A stretch of 64,000 nt of DNA from Streptomyces sp. NBC_01750 (GCF_035918095.1 NZ_CP109137.1:4776001-4840000), one strand, 5' to 3'; positions 52,484-61,441 are shown, counted from the stretch's first letter. Numbers and translations: made by a program. The notes: generated by a model from the sequence alone, not told the origin.

Positions 52484-53668
52484 ATGACCGAGAAGCTGGG
52501 CGAGGTACTGCGGCGTGGGCGGGTACTCAAGCGGATGAGTCAGGGAAGACTCGGCGAAGCGCTCGGATACTCATCCTCGTGGGTGTCCCGTGTCGAGGGC
52601 GGGCAACTGGTTCCCGACGATGCGACCCTGGCGCGGTGCTGTGATGTGCTTGATTTGACGAGACAGGAAGTCGGGCTCGAAGGGGACGATGTGCACAGGC
52701 GCGGATTCTTGGTTGCGGGGCTAGCACTTGGTGCTGGTGTCGCGCTCCCCGCCGCGGCGGCAGCGGCTGAGCCGAAAGACCTCGTCGAGCGCAGTCTCTT
52801 CCATCTGCCGCAGAGCAAACCGTCACCGCGCCCGACACTGACCGCGTCTCTCGTCCAGGCTCGAGCCCTCTTCCACGAGGCCCACTACACCGACCTCGGC
52901 AGGGCGCTGCCCCGGCTGGTGTCCGATTCTCTGGCCTCCCGCGCCCACGACGTCACCGCTCGGGCGTATGTCCTCCTGGCCCAGCTCGCCGTCAAGAACT
53001 ACCAGGGCTACTCCTGGATCGCCGCCGACCGGGCTCGGCAGCAGGCCGAACTCACCGGGAACCCCGTGCTGATGGGAGAGGCCGCACACGCCATGTCGAT
53101 CACCATGCGCCGGGCCGGAGAATACGGCGCGGCGATCGACCAGCTCCAGGAGGCCACGGCGAGGCTTGGGAAGTCTCCCGATCAGCTCGCCATGCGGGGC
53201 ACGCTCCTTCTGACCGCGAGTTACAGCGCGGCCCAGGCCGGGTGGCGCGGGCAGGCCCTGGACTTCATCGGCGAGGCCGAAGAGACCGCCCAGCGCCGGG
53301 AGACAGCGGCCCAGAAGCTCTACATCCCCGGCGTCTTCGGCCAGGACCAGACCACGGTGTTCCGCATCTCCGTCCACCACGCCCTCGGCGAAGGCACCCT
53401 GGCACTGAACTACGCGGCGAAGGTCGAACCGATGAAGCTACCCAACGCGGAGCGCCGGGGACGCCTGTGCATGGACGTGGCCAGGGTATGGCGGGACATG
53501 GGAGAGCCCGAGCGGGCGTTCTCTGCACTGCGGGCGTTGGAAGCCTACGCACCGGAGGAAGCACGCCGGCCGAAGATCCGTTCCCTCACGTCGGAACTCC
53601 TCACTTTCAACGGTGAAATCCCGGGACTGCGTCGTTTCGCTGAGCGCATCAGCGCCGTGCCCGCTTAG
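52484..53668 (+). CDS. XRE-family regulator with TPR-like C-terminus
   Basis: 394-aa protein. The HTH (LGEVLRRGRVLKRMSQGRLG, SSSWVSRVEGGQLVPDDATL) is followed by a linker with an RRGFLVAGLALGAGVALPAA stretch that resembles a twin-arginine/hydrophobic segment, then repeated helices (LSLTMRRAGEY-type TPRs, about residues 170-390). The hydrophobic stretch is common in this family and is probably not a true signal. ATG 52484 lacks an obvious ribosome site. It probably controls neighbouring mobility or stress genes. Confidence 0.88.
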   Translation: MTEKLGEVLRRGRVLKRMSQGRLGEALGYSSSWVSRVEGGQLVPDDATLARCCDVLDLTRQEVGLEGDDVHRRGFLVAGLALGAGVALPAAAAAAEPKDLVERSLFHLPQSKPSPRPTLTASLVQARALFHEAHYTDLGRALPRLVSDSLASRAHDVTARAYVLLAQLAVKNYQGYSWIAADRARQQAELTGNPVLMGEAAHAMSITMRRAGEYGAAIDQLQEATARLGKSPDQLAMRGTLLLTASYSAAQAGWRGQALDFIGEAEETAQRRETAAQKLYIPGVFGQDQTTVFRISVHHALGEGTLALNYAAKVEPMKLPNAERRGRLCMDVARVWRDMGEPERAFSALRALEAYAPEEARRPKIRSLTSELLTFNGEIPGLRRFAERISAVPA

Positions 53669-53718
53669 CCTCCCGGACTCCCCGGCGCGGATGATGCTGG
53701 AACTCGGCGGCCTGTTGA

Positions 53719-55428
53719 TCAGCGGCTGTGTGCCTTAGGCGGGCCGGAGGGGCCGTGAGTGCGACGGGCAGCGGGAGGAGTCGGGTGTTGTGTGGCCGAC
53801 ATGGTGCTGCGGGCCTGGGCGGCGACCGCTCGGGCGCTGGGGGGCGTCCTCTGGGTGAGGCGGTGTACGCGCCAGGTCAGAGCCTTCGCGGCGGAGTGGG
53901 CGTCGTCCAAGGTCCGTTGGTCGGCGGCTTGCTGGAGGATCTGTGCCGGGTCGTGGCCCGCGGCCTCAGCGTCGGCGAGCGCAGTCGTGAGGGCATCCCA
54001 GGCGGGGTCGTTGAGGACCTGTTCCGCGTGCTTGGGCACGGCCTGCTGGATGTGGCGGATGTGCCGGTCCACCGTCTGCTGGGGCGGCTTGCGGTGGGTG
54101 AGGCCGGCCAGCGGTGGGATGGCGGCTTGGTCGTAGGCGGCCTGGAGGTGCAGCAGGGTCTGGTGGGCTGAGATGGCCTGCTGGTCGTGGTGTCGTACGT
54201 CGTGCCAGCGGGTTGCGGCGATGACGACGAGGATCGCGGCGTCGAGGAACATTGCCAGGGCGGCGCCGTCCTTTGGGGCGGGCTCGCGGAGCATGGTCCG
54301 GACGGCACCGCGCAGGGCGCGGGCGTGGTGGTGTTCGGCGCGGATGCGGGAGCGGGTGGCGCGTTCGAACGCGGTTGCTGCCTGGCGAAGTTGGGGCCGG
54401 AGGTGCGCAGGGGCGATGAGGGGCAGGAAGTCGAGGGCTTCGCCGAAGGCGGCGAGATGGGCCTGGGCGGCTTCGTCGTCCGCCTGGTCGAGGTGGTGGG
54501 GGATGCGTTCGGCGGCGGCGGTGGCCTGGTGCCAGGGATTGGTCCTGCGCCGGCCTGACTGCTGGTGGGCGGGCACGGTCTCGGTGGCGGCCAGCCGTTC
54601 TTGGATCTTGGGGAGGGACAGGTCGGGGGCGAGTTTGGAGCCGGAGAACCAGATGGGTTCACCTGCAGTGTTGGTGTCGCCTTCGAGGGCGACCTTGTAG
54701 CCGCGTACGTCGCCGGAGGGGAAGTGCTGGACCTCGACGAGCACTCCCTCGGTGCCGGAGAGGATGCCGAGGAACTCCTCGGTGCTGGCGGCAGCGGAGA
54801 CGGCGGTGCGGACGGTGGTGCGCAGCCGTTCGCGGGCTGTCTGCTGCTGTCCGGCGCGGTGGGCCTTTTCCCGTTCGGCGCGGGTGGGGCGCTGGGCTGC
54901 GGTGCGGTCGCCGCGTACGACTTGGTGGAGGCCGTATTCCTTCTCGATGGCGGCGAGTTCGCGGTCGGCGGTGAGGTAGTCGTTCCAGTGACGTGCGGTG
55001 CGCAGGTCGCCTCGGACTTTGGTGGCGGCGATGTGGATGTGGTCGGGGGCGTGTCGGACGGCGACCCACCGGCAGCCATCGGGATCACCTTCGGGAGCAA
55101 TGCCGGTGGCCGCCACAACCCGGCGGGCGATATCGGCCCACTCCTCGTCGCCGAGGATGCGGTCACTCTCGGCGGCGCGGATCGAGCAGTGCCACACGTG
55201 CTGCTTCGGGGCGCGGCCATGCCGCTTGGCCTGCTTAACGCGTAGGTCGAGGTCCGCCACGAGGAGCATCTTCGTGGCGTCGAAGTCTTCGGCGCGGCCG
55301 GGGTCGGGGGCGAAGCCGTCCCAGGAGGCGACCAGGTGGGGGTCGGTGTGGTCCTTGGCCTTCTCGGTGTCGAACAGGTACCGGATCAGGCCAGCGGTGC
55401 TCTTGCCGCTGCTGATCTTGGCGATCAT
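53719..55428 (-). CDS. MobA/VirD2-type relaxase
   Basis: 569-aa mobilisation nuclease. The N-terminal motif GLIRYLFDTEKA provides the likely nicking Tyr, and HAPDHIHIAATKVRGD is the metal-binding His triad. The C-terminal half is helical and Ala/His-rich, without a helicase or primase domain. ATG 55428 overlaps the mobC stop by ATGA. It should nick the element at its oriT for transfer using another plasmid's or TraB's channel. Confidence 0.92.
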   Translation of the reverse strand: MIAKISSGKSTAGLIRYLFDTEKAKDHTDPHLVASWDGFAPDPGRAEDFDATKMLLVADLDLRVKQAKRHGRAPKQHVWHCSIRAAESDRILGDEEWADIARRVVAATGIAPEGDPDGCRWVAVRHAPDHIHIAATKVRGDLRTARHWNDYLTADRELAAIEKEYGLHQVVRGDRTAAQRPTRAEREKAHRAGQQQTARERLRTTVRTAVSAAASTEEFLGILSGTEGVLVEVQHFPSGDVRGYKVALEGDTNTAGEPIWFSGSKLAPDLSLPKIQERLAATETVPAHQQSGRRRTNPWHQATAAAERIPHHLDQADDEAAQAHLAAFGEALDFLPLIAPAHLRPQLRQAATAFERATRSRIRAEHHHARALRGAVRTMLREPAPKDGAALAMFLDAAILVVIAATRWHDVRHHDQQAISAHQTLLHLQAAYDQAAIPPLAGLTHRKPPQQTVDRHIRHIQQAVPKHAEQVLNDPAWDALTTALADAEAAGHDPAQILQQAADQRTLDDAHSAAKALTWRVHRLTQRTPPSARAVAAQARSTMSATQHPTPPAARRTHGPSGPPKAHSR

Positions 55429-55967
55429 CAGGCTGCCTTCGAGGAGACGGCCTGGTTCGCGGCTGCCGCGATGCTCTTGATGGTCTTGGAGACGGCATCC
55501 AGGGAACGATCGGTCTGGGCAAGAAGGCCGGTATCCCCAGGCTGTGGATGGCCACCGTAGTTGAGGCGTTTGGCGATCTGTTTGACGTTGCGGCCGATGT
55601 GGGCGACCTGAGAGCGCAGCGCGTTGAGTTCGTCGATGTAATCGTCAACGGGGGTGCGCTGGCCGGGCAGGGTGAGATCGCCATCGATGTAGGCCATGAC
55701 CACGGCGCCGACGAAGTGGGCTCCGGCGATGTTCAGCGCGCGGGCCTCGGCGAGGATCTTGGGGGCGATCGTCCACCCCTTTGTCCCACGTGCAAGTGAC
55801 ACCGTCGACGACTCAGCCGCCCTGGAGGCGTGACCACCCGCAGCGCCGGACCGGCATTCCGCTGGTCCGGCGCTGCGGCGTGTCTGCCGACCGTTCTCTG
55901 TCAAGTTCAGCGTGTTGCGGTAGGGGAAGCCCCAAGCCTGCAGAAGGCAAGACTGCCGCGCTGACAT
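55428..55967 (-). CDS. MobC-type relaxosome accessory protein
   Basis: The last 100 residues (GDLTLPGQRTPVDDYIDELN, LRSQVAHIGRNVKQIAKRLN) fit the MobC family, which helps the relaxase open oriT. The first 60-70 residues of the open frame do not look native, so the true start is uncertain and the N-terminal DNA-binding part may be altered by a frameshift around 55770-55800. An oriT is expected in the 55770-56000 interval but cannot be defined from sequence alone. Confidence 0.75.
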   Translation of the reverse strand: MSARQSCLLQAWGFPYRNTLNLTENGRQTRRSAGPAECRSGAAGGHASRAAESSTVSLARGTKGWTIAPKILAEARALNIAGAHFVGAVVMAYIDGDLTLPGQRTPVDDYIDELNALRSQVAHIGRNVKQIAKRLNYGGHPQPGDTGLLAQTDRSLDAVSKTIKSIAAAANQAVSSKAA

Positions 55968-55995
55968 TCTCCACTACTCGGTGATACCGTATAGT

Positions 55996-56018
55996 GGTAC
56001 TCGGTGCTACGCAGTACC
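55996..56018. promoter_or_regulatory. Inverted repeat upstream of padR
   Basis: GGTACT (55996-56001) and AGTACC (56013-56018) flank CGGTGCTACGC and lie 25-47 bp before the padR ATG. Related ACTCGGTGATACC sequence occurs just upstream. It is a plausible PadR operator. Confidence 0.5.
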
Positions 56019-56042
56019 GCTAGGGGGCGAGGAGGACTCGCG

Positions 56043-56369
56043 ATGGACGACCTGACGGAGATGCTGAAGGGCACGCTCGAAGGGTGCGTGCTCGAAATCA
56101 TCGGCAGCGAGGAAACCTACGGCTACGCCATCACTCGTCAGCTGAACGAGCTCGGCTTCGCCGACGTCGTCGAGGGGACGGTGTACACCATCTTGCTGCG
56201 ACTGGAGAGGAACAAACTCGTCCAGGTGACGAAACGACCATCCGGGGTCGGTCCTCCGCGCAAGTTCTACGCGCTCAACGACGCCGGACGCGAGGAACTC
56301 GCGAAGTTCTGGACGAAATGGCAGTACGTCTCATCACGCATCGACAGGCTCAAGGAGGGCGGGAGATGA
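56043..56369 (+). CDS. PadR-family transcriptional regulator
   Basis: 108-aa winged-helix regulator. LKGTLEGCVLEIIGSEETYG, then YAITRQLNELGF and GTVYTILLRLERNKLVQVTK, are the PadR-s1 signature. ATG 56043 has GAGGAG 8 nt upstream. It overlaps the next gene by ATGA and heads an operon of two DUF1048 proteins and an ABC transporter, so it likely represses the transporter until an effector drug is sensed. Confidence 0.92.
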   Translation: MDDLTEMLKGTLEGCVLEIIGSEETYGYAITRQLNELGFADVVEGTVYTILLRLERNKLVQVTKRPSGVGPPRKFYALNDAGREELAKFWTKWQYVSSRIDRLKEGGR

Positions 56370-56722
56370 ACTTCTGGGAGACCATCACAGGCAGCGATCT
56401 CACCAGGGATTGGAAGGCGTTCGAAGCCCGGGCCGAGGCCCTGCCAGACGACTACCGGGCGGCGTGGGAACAGATCAAGGGCCACCTCTTTCCCCATGGG
56501 GACTTCACCGGCCGCAACCTGATGCCGATCCTCGACGCAGCCCTGGGGCTGCTCGAAGAAACAGCGGCGGACGGGCAGAGCGTCCACGAGGTGCTCGGCG
56601 ACGACATCCGAGGCTTTTGCGCGGCGCTGGCCGGTGGAGAAGGGGCTCGAACCTATCGCGACCGGTGGCGCGAGCAGTTGAACAGGAACGTCGCAAGGAG
56701 ATTGAGCCGGCTGGGAGGCTGA
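56366..56722 (+). CDS. DUF1048-family protein
   Basis: 118-aa helical soluble protein (MNFWETITGSDLTRDWKAFE, ALPDDYRAAWEQIKGHLF). It is a DUF1048 member, a family that follows PadR regulators in many Gram-positive bacteria and shows no catalytic motifs. It is followed after 1 bp by a second, diverged copy. It perhaps buffers or senses membrane-active compounds; the function is unknown. Confidence 0.85.
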   Translation: MNFWETITGSDLTRDWKAFEARAEALPDDYRAAWEQIKGHLFPHGDFTGRNLMPILDAALGLLEETAADGQSVHEVLGDDIRGFCAALAGGEGARTYRDRWREQLNRNVARRLSRLGG

Positions 56723-56723
56723 C

Positions 56724-57050
56724 GTGGGCATCCAGGACATCATCGAGGGCAAGAAGCAGTGGCGGGCGCACATGGCTCGGGTCAAGGCGCTCCCGCCGGA
56801 CTACCAGATCGTCTACAAGGAGATGCAGAAGTACCTGTTCAAGGTCGGACCGATCGACCTGCCTGACGGGCCCCTGCTCCCCGGGATCGTCGACTTCTTC
56901 GAGGAAGGCGTCGCAGCGGGCAAGGGGGTCTTGGAACTCATCGGCAACGACGTCGCCGCGTTCTGCGACGACCTGGTCAAGGACTCGCGCACCTATGCGG
57001 ACGCCTACCAGGAGTCCATCAGCAGGGAACCCGGTACGGCCGAGAAGTAA
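56724..57050 (+). CDS. DUF1048-family protein, second copy
   Basis: 108-aa protein beginning MGIQDIIEGKKQWRAHMARV with ALPPDYQIVYKEMQKYLFKV, parallel to the first copy (ALPDDYRAAWEQIKGHLF). The GTG start at 56724 is directly after the previous stop. The 310 bp that follow contain no supported gene before the ABC transporter. Confidence 0.85.
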   Translation: MGIQDIIEGKKQWRAHMARVKALPPDYQIVYKEMQKYLFKVGPIDLPDGPLLPGIVDFFEEGVAAGKGVLELIGNDVAAFCDDLVKDSRTYADAYQESISREPGTAEK

Positions 57051-57361
57051 CACCCGTCGCCTCATGCCAGTGGGCGTAGTAGCCCGCACGCGCGGTTCGT
57101 TCGCCTCGGCGCAGCGCGAACAGGCGCGAGCCGACCGGCCACCGGAAGCCGCCGCAGATCCTGTCCACCGAGGTGGTCAAGCAGGCTGGCGATACCTGGC
57201 TCAGTCCTGCCCATGCCCCCGGCGAGCAGGTCTCCGGCGGCGGGCCGCTCGACACCATTCCCCAAGGCGACACGACTGACGTGTAGTACGGACAGTCACT
57301 CAATCCGGGTTCCGAAAGCTTCCACTCCCCTTGCGTCTCCAGCCTCCGAAAGGAAGCCATC
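57051..57361. other. Spacer without supported gene
   Basis: Short frames only. The sequence does not look like a promoter with an obvious operator, and it may hold decayed coding sequence on the minus strand. Confidence 0.4.
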
Positions 57362-58363
57362 ATGCCTTCATCTGTCATGCCCACATCCAGGCAAGGTGAC
57401 GGTCATCCGTCGCCGACCGCCGTCTCCGCCGTCGGGCTACGCAAGTCATACGGCGAAAAGCTCGTCCTCGACGGTATCGATCTGCACATCCCGGCCGGGT
57501 CTGTGTTCGCGCTGCTCGGCCCGAACGGCGCCGGCAAGACCACCGCCGTCAAGATCCTTTCCACGCTCATCACCGCCGACGCCGGCGACCTGCACGTCGG
57601 CGGGCACGACCTGGCCGCCGACCCACAGACGGTCCGTGCCGCGATCGGTGTCACCGGGCAGTTCTCCGCCGTCGACGGCCTGATCACCGGCGAGGAGAAC
57701 ATGCTCCTCATGGCGGACCTCCACCACCTGTCCAAGAGCGAGGGGCGGCGGGTCGCCGCCGAACTCCTGGAGCGCTTCGACCTGGTGGAGGCCGCGAAGA
57801 GGCCCACCTCGACCTACTCCGGCGGCATGAAGCGTCGACTCGACCTCGCCATGACGCTGGTCGGCAGCCCGCGGATCATCTTCCTCGACGAGCCCACTAC
57901 AGGACTCGACCCGCGCAGCCGCCACAACATGTGGGGCATCATCCGAGGCCTCGTCTCCGACGGCGTCACCGTCTTCCTCACCACCCAGTACCTGGACGAG
58001 GCCGACGAACTCGCCGACCGCATCGCTGTGTTGAACGACGGCAAGATCGCCGCCGAGGGCACCGCCGAGGAGCTCAAGCGGCTCATCCCGGGCGGGCACA
58101 TCCGGCTCCGCTTCACCGACCCTGGCGCGTACCAGTCCGCCGCTGACGCCCTGCGCGAGGTCGCCCGGGACGACGAGGCACTGTCGCTGTCCATCCCCAG
58201 CGACGGCAGTCAGCGCGAGCTGCGCTCCATTCTCGACTGGCTCGACTCCGCCGGCATCGAGGCGGACGAACTGACCGTCCATACCCCCGACCTCGACGAC
58301 GTGTTCTTCGCCCTGACCGGCCCAGCCAACGTCCCCAACCAGCCGAAGGAGACCGTCCGATGA
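57362..58363 (+). CDS. Daunorubicin-resistance-type ABC transporter ATPase (DrrA-like)
   Basis: 333-aa ATPase. Walker A GPNGAGKTT (about residue 55), signature YSGGMKRRLDLA, Walker B IIFLDEPTTGLD and the C-terminal DUF4162-like tail (EADELTVHTPDLDDVFFALT) are intact. ATG 57362 is the first codon before the conserved VGLRKSYG. It overlaps the permease gene by ATGA. It should power export of a hydrophobic drug or lipid under PadR control. Confidence 0.93.
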   Translation: MPSSVMPTSRQGDGHPSPTAVSAVGLRKSYGEKLVLDGIDLHIPAGSVFALLGPNGAGKTTAVKILSTLITADAGDLHVGGHDLAADPQTVRAAIGVTGQFSAVDGLITGEENMLLMADLHHLSKSEGRRVAAELLERFDLVEAAKRPTSTYSGGMKRRLDLAMTLVGSPRIIFLDEPTTGLDPRSRHNMWGIIRGLVSDGVTVFLTTQYLDEADELADRIAVLNDGKIAAEGTAEELKRLIPGGHIRLRFTDPGAYQSAADALREVARDDEALSLSIPSDGSQRELRSILDWLDSAGIEADELTVHTPDLDDVFFALTGPANVPNQPKETVR

Positions 58364-59151
58364 GCTCCCTCTCTCTCGCTGTACGCGACTCGAACACGAT
58401 GCTGCGCCGCAACCTCCTGCACGCATGGCGCTACCCGTCGGGGACCCTGAACCTGCTGCTCACGCCGATCATGATGCTGCTGCTCTTCGTCTACATCTTC
58501 GGCGACGTGATGAGCGCCGGCATCGGTGGCAGCGGTGCGAACCGCTCCGACTACATCGCCTATATCGTCCCCGGCCTGCTGCTGATGACCGTCGGCAGCA
58601 CCGTGATCGGGGCCGCGGTGTCCGTCTGCGTGGACATGACCCAGGGCCTCACCGCCCGCTTCCGCACGATGGCGATCTACCGGGGCTCTCTGCTCGTCGG
58701 GCATGTCGTCGGCGGCGTGCTGCAGTGCGTGATGAGCGTGGTCCTCGTCGGCGCCGTCGGGGTGGCGATGGGCTTCCGGTCCACGGACGCCACGGCACTG
58801 GAGTGGATCGCGGCGTTCGGGCTGATCACGCTGTTCGCCCTGGCACTCACCTGGATCGCGGTCGGCATGGGCGCGGCCAGTCCGAACCCCGAGGCGGCCG
58901 GCAATATGGCCATGCCGCTGATCCTCCTGCCGCTCATCTCCAGCGCCTTCATCCCGGCCGGTACGATGCCGGGCTGGTTCCGGCCGATCGCCGAGTACCA
59001 GCCCTTCACCCCCGCCATCGAGACCCTCCGCGGTCTCCTCCTCGGCACCGAAATCGGCAACAACGGCTGGATCGCGATCGCCTGGTGCGTCGGCCTGATC
59101 GCGCTCGGCTACCGCTGGTCGACGGCGCAGTTCAACCGCGACCCGAAGTAG
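58360..59151 (+). CDS. ABC-2 type transporter permease (DrrB-like)
   Basis: 263-aa membrane protein with about six helices, starting MSSLSLAVRDSNTMLRRNLL. It contains the family motif near GLTARFRTMAIYRGSLLVGH and LLPLISSAFIPAGTMPGWFR. It is the membrane half of the DrrAB-like exporter. Downstream, 59152-59390, nothing else is recognisable. Confidence 0.92.
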   Translation: MSSLSLAVRDSNTMLRRNLLHAWRYPSGTLNLLLTPIMMLLLFVYIFGDVMSAGIGGSGANRSDYIAYIVPGLLLMTVGSTVIGAAVSVCVDMTQGLTARFRTMAIYRGSLLVGHVVGGVLQCVMSVVLVGAVGVAMGFRSTDATALEWIAAFGLITLFALALTWIAVGMGAASPNPEAAGNMAMPLILLPLISSAFIPAGTMPGWFRPIAEYQPFTPAIETLRGLLLGTEIGNNGWIAIAWCVGLIALGYRWSTAQFNRDPK

Positions 59152-59390
59152 CCGAGACGACCGCGCTGGCCGCCTCCCGCAACTCATCCAGCCCCGTCTG
59201 CGTGCAGATCTGCACCCGTATGCCCGGCCGGTGGCAGGGCTGATCGCCACAGCCCTTGGCGGGCTGGCTCTGGCCCGATCCCGCCACCACCGCACTGATC
59301 CACATCGATTCGCAGTCGACCAGCCGCGGCGAGCACCGGCTCTGGCAGCGACCAGGTCGAGGACACGGCAGGGCCGGGTCTGGGTGCCCC

Positions 59391-59774
59391 CTACCTCAGG
59401 AGTCGGATGTCGGGGTTCGCGGGCTGGGTGCGCAGCCTGCTGTTTTCCAGTTGGGACAGATGAAGCGCTCCGACGAGTGCTTCGACGTCTGCTTCCAGTT
59501 GCCGGATCTGAACTGCATTCGGGGCGCGGAGTGAGCTTCGTGATCTGCCTTCGGAGCCGCTTCTCGTGGTCCGGGGCCTGGCCCCGTGCGCGGACTTGGT
59601 CGTAGAACTCGTTTCTGAGGTCGGGTGTCGCTGGGTGAGGGCATTGCGCGGGACACCGGCTTCGGCGGCCAGAGCGACGATGGTCCAGGCTCCATCAGAG
59701 CGGGCGGGGGCGTCGCTGAAGATCCGGTCCATGGCTGCGCGAATACGTGCGCGTTCGTCGGTTGACGGGCTCAT
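59391..59774 (-). pseudogene. Small helical DUF6262-like protein with compensating frameshifts
   Basis: The frame starts MSPSTDERARIRAAMDRIFS and has a helix-turn-helix-like start (GAWTIVALAAEAGVPRNALT), ending IRQLEADVEALVGALHLSQL. Between about 59540 and 59620 the homologous-looking text is in the next frame (NEFYDQVRARGQAPDHEKRL), so two opposite single-base shifts scramble about 25 residues. Proteins like this accompany site-specific recombinases and transposases (DUF6262/TnpC type). ATG 59774 overlaps the upstream stop (ATGA). Confidence 0.5.
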
Positions 59775-60049
59775 GAGGCGCTCTCGCAGCCGGTGACGCG
59801 CTCACGATTGTGGGCGTCGGCCTGAGAACGCAGGCGTGCGGAACTTCTGTACAGCCGCTCGGCAAGAGGCCCCGGTACCGCCTCGGAGTCCGCTTGACGC
59901 TCCAGCAGGGCCGCACGTTGCCGAAGTTGCTGTGCGTGGTGGTCGAACGAACTCACCCTGGCTCGATCCGCCTCAACACGCAGACCTATCAGGGAAGACG
60001 ACCAGGAAGCCCAGAGGTACTTCGCACCCGTACACAAGCACCACTCCAT
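59771..60049 (-). CDS. Hypothetical protein at the att end of the island
   Basis: 92 codons from ATG 60049; the last 60 (SSFDHHAQQLRQRAALLERQ, LYRSSARLRSQADAHNRERV) form a plausible coiled helix. Its stop overlaps the DUF6262-like start, so the two were translationally coupled. The N-terminus runs into the sequence duplicated at 25.3 kb, so the true start is unclear. It is possibly a relic of the integrase operon. Confidence 0.4.
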   Translation of the reverse strand: MEWCLCTGAKYLWASWSSSLIGLRVEADRARVSSFDHHAQQLRQRAALLERQADSEAVPGPLAERLYRSSARLRSQADAHNRERVTGCESAS

Positions 60050-60239
60050 CGGCGAGTGGCGCAGGTCACACAAAATGCGTCTCGCGATTCGAGACGACTC
60101 GGTGGCGCATCCTCGAATCGGGGCTTGCGCTGCCCAATTCGGCGCGGCAACTCGGTCCCTTATGGCACGCGAATGGCACGCGCCCCAAAAATGGTCTAGA
60201 CAACAAACAACCCCAGGTCGTTGACCTGGAGTTTCTCTA

Positions 60240-60313
60240 TGGAGCGGGTGACGGGAATCGAACCCGCGCTCTGAGCTTGGGAAGCTCATGTTCTACCATT
60301 AAACTACACCCGC
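60240..60313 (-). tRNA. tRNA-Gly (anticodon CCC)
   Basis: 74 nt including an encoded CCA. The acceptor stem GCGGGTG pairs with CACCCGC, the D arm contains TAGTTTAATGGTAGAA, and the anticodon stem TGAGC/GCTCA encloses loop TTCCCAA (anticodon CCC). The T arm is GCGGGTTCGATTCCCGT. Its 3' 44 nt are repeated at 25481-25524, so it is the insertion site of the island. A terminator-like hairpin follows at about 60210-60232. Confidence 0.97.
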
Positions 60314-60592
60314 GCGACGGACCGTCGACCGGCCCCGCATCGTCGCACACTGTACCCCATCGCTGGCCCCCGGTGTATTTCGCCGCGGGGCCCTCGTGCT
60401 GTCCAGGGAGCGGATGCGGTCGATGACGCCGCCCCGGATGCGGTTGATGGCGCTGACCCGGATGCGGCTGCGGCGCACGGGAGTTGAGGCGTACCGTTGC
60501 GTGCGGAGTGCCGTCGGAGCGCCGGATGCGGGTGCGTCCCGTTCATCCCCTAATGTGGTCGTTCGTCCGCATTTTGTTGGGGAAGGGACCCG

Positions 60593-60775
60593 ATGGACTT
60601 GATGGAGCGCACCGTCGTCCGCTGTGCCGAGGGGCACGTCTTCAGTACCGCTTCGTTCCCGATGCAGCAGCTCGGCGCCGATCGGATCGGGCCCGGGCGG
60701 CTCATCCGGTGTCCGCGTTGTGCGCGGCTTCGCAGCGTCGTCCCTGTGGAGTCGGAGCGGTCGGCCAAGCGGTAG
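60593..60775 (+). CDS. Small conserved zinc-ribbon-like protein
   Basis: 60-aa protein (MDLMERTVVRCAEGHVFSTA ... IRCPRCARLRSVVPV). Cys-Ala-Glu-Gly-His and Cys-x2-Cys suggest a small zinc site. ATG 60593 has GGAAGGGA 9 nt upstream. It is commonly found near dcd in Streptomyces. Function unknown. 60314-60592 has no other gene. Confidence 0.65.
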   Translation: MDLMERTVVRCAEGHVFSTASFPMQQLGADRIGPGRLIRCPRCARLRSVVPVESERSAKR

Positions 60776-60862
60776 CCGGCAGCCGCGGGGAAGCGGCGGG
60801 TCGGAGTGGGCGCGGGCTGTCCCGATTGGGGTGGGCCCGCGCACTCTGCGTATCCTCGGGGC

Positions 60863-61438
60863 GTGCTTCTCTCAGACAAGGACATCCGGGCCGAGATCGA
60901 CGCCGGACGGGTGCGCATCGATCCGTACGACGAATCCATGGTGCAGCCCTCGAGCATCGATGTGCGGCTCGACCGCTACTTCCGGGTGTTCGAGAACCAC
61001 CGCTATCCGCATATTGATCCAGCTGTCGAGCAGACGGATCTGACCAGGAAGGTCGAGCCGGAGGGGGACGAGGCATTCATCCTCCACCCCGGTGAGTTCG
61101 TCCTTGCCTCGACCTACGAGGTCATCTCGCTGCCGGACGACCTCGCCTCGCGGCTGGAGGGGAAGTCCAGTCTCGGCCGGCTGGGGCTGGTCACGCACTC
61201 GACCGCCGGGTTCATCGACCCCGGATTCTCCGGGCACGTCACGCTCGAGCTGTCGAATCTCGCGACGCTGCCCATCAAGCTCTGGCCCGGCATGAAGATC
61301 GGTCAGCTCTGCATGTTCCGGCTGAGTTCGCCGGCCGAATTCCCGTACGGGAGCGAGCGGTACGGGTCCCGCTACCAGGGGCAGCGGGGGCCCACGGCGT
61401 CGCGGTCGTACATGAACTTCCATCGGACACAGGTGTGA
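60863..61438 (+). CDS. dcd: dCTP deaminase
   Basis: 191-aa trimeric enzyme of the dUTPase superfamily that converts dCTP to dUTP (or dUMP) for thymidylate synthesis. [40 protein letters not shown] (nucleotide-binding motif) and [16 protein letters not shown] are intact. GTG 60863 gives the exact family length. The next gene starts 3 bp after the stop. It is a housekeeping gene, consistent with lying outside the island. Confidence 0.97.
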   Translation: MLLSDKDIRAEIDAGRVRIDPYDESMVQPSSIDVRLDRYFRVFENHRYPHIDPAVEQTDLTRKVEPEGDEAFILHPGEFVLASTYEVISLPDDLASRLEGKSSLGRLGLVTHSTAGFIDPGFSGHVTLELSNLATLPIKLWPGMKIGQLCMFRLSSPAEFPYGSERYGSRYQGQRGPTASRSYMNFHRTQV

Positions 61439-61441
61439 GCG

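Noticed and set aside
52720..52790. Twin-arginine signal peptide in the XRE-TPR regulator
   Set aside because: RRGFLVAGLALGAG lies internally after a DNA-binding domain, so export is implausible; this linker is common in the family.
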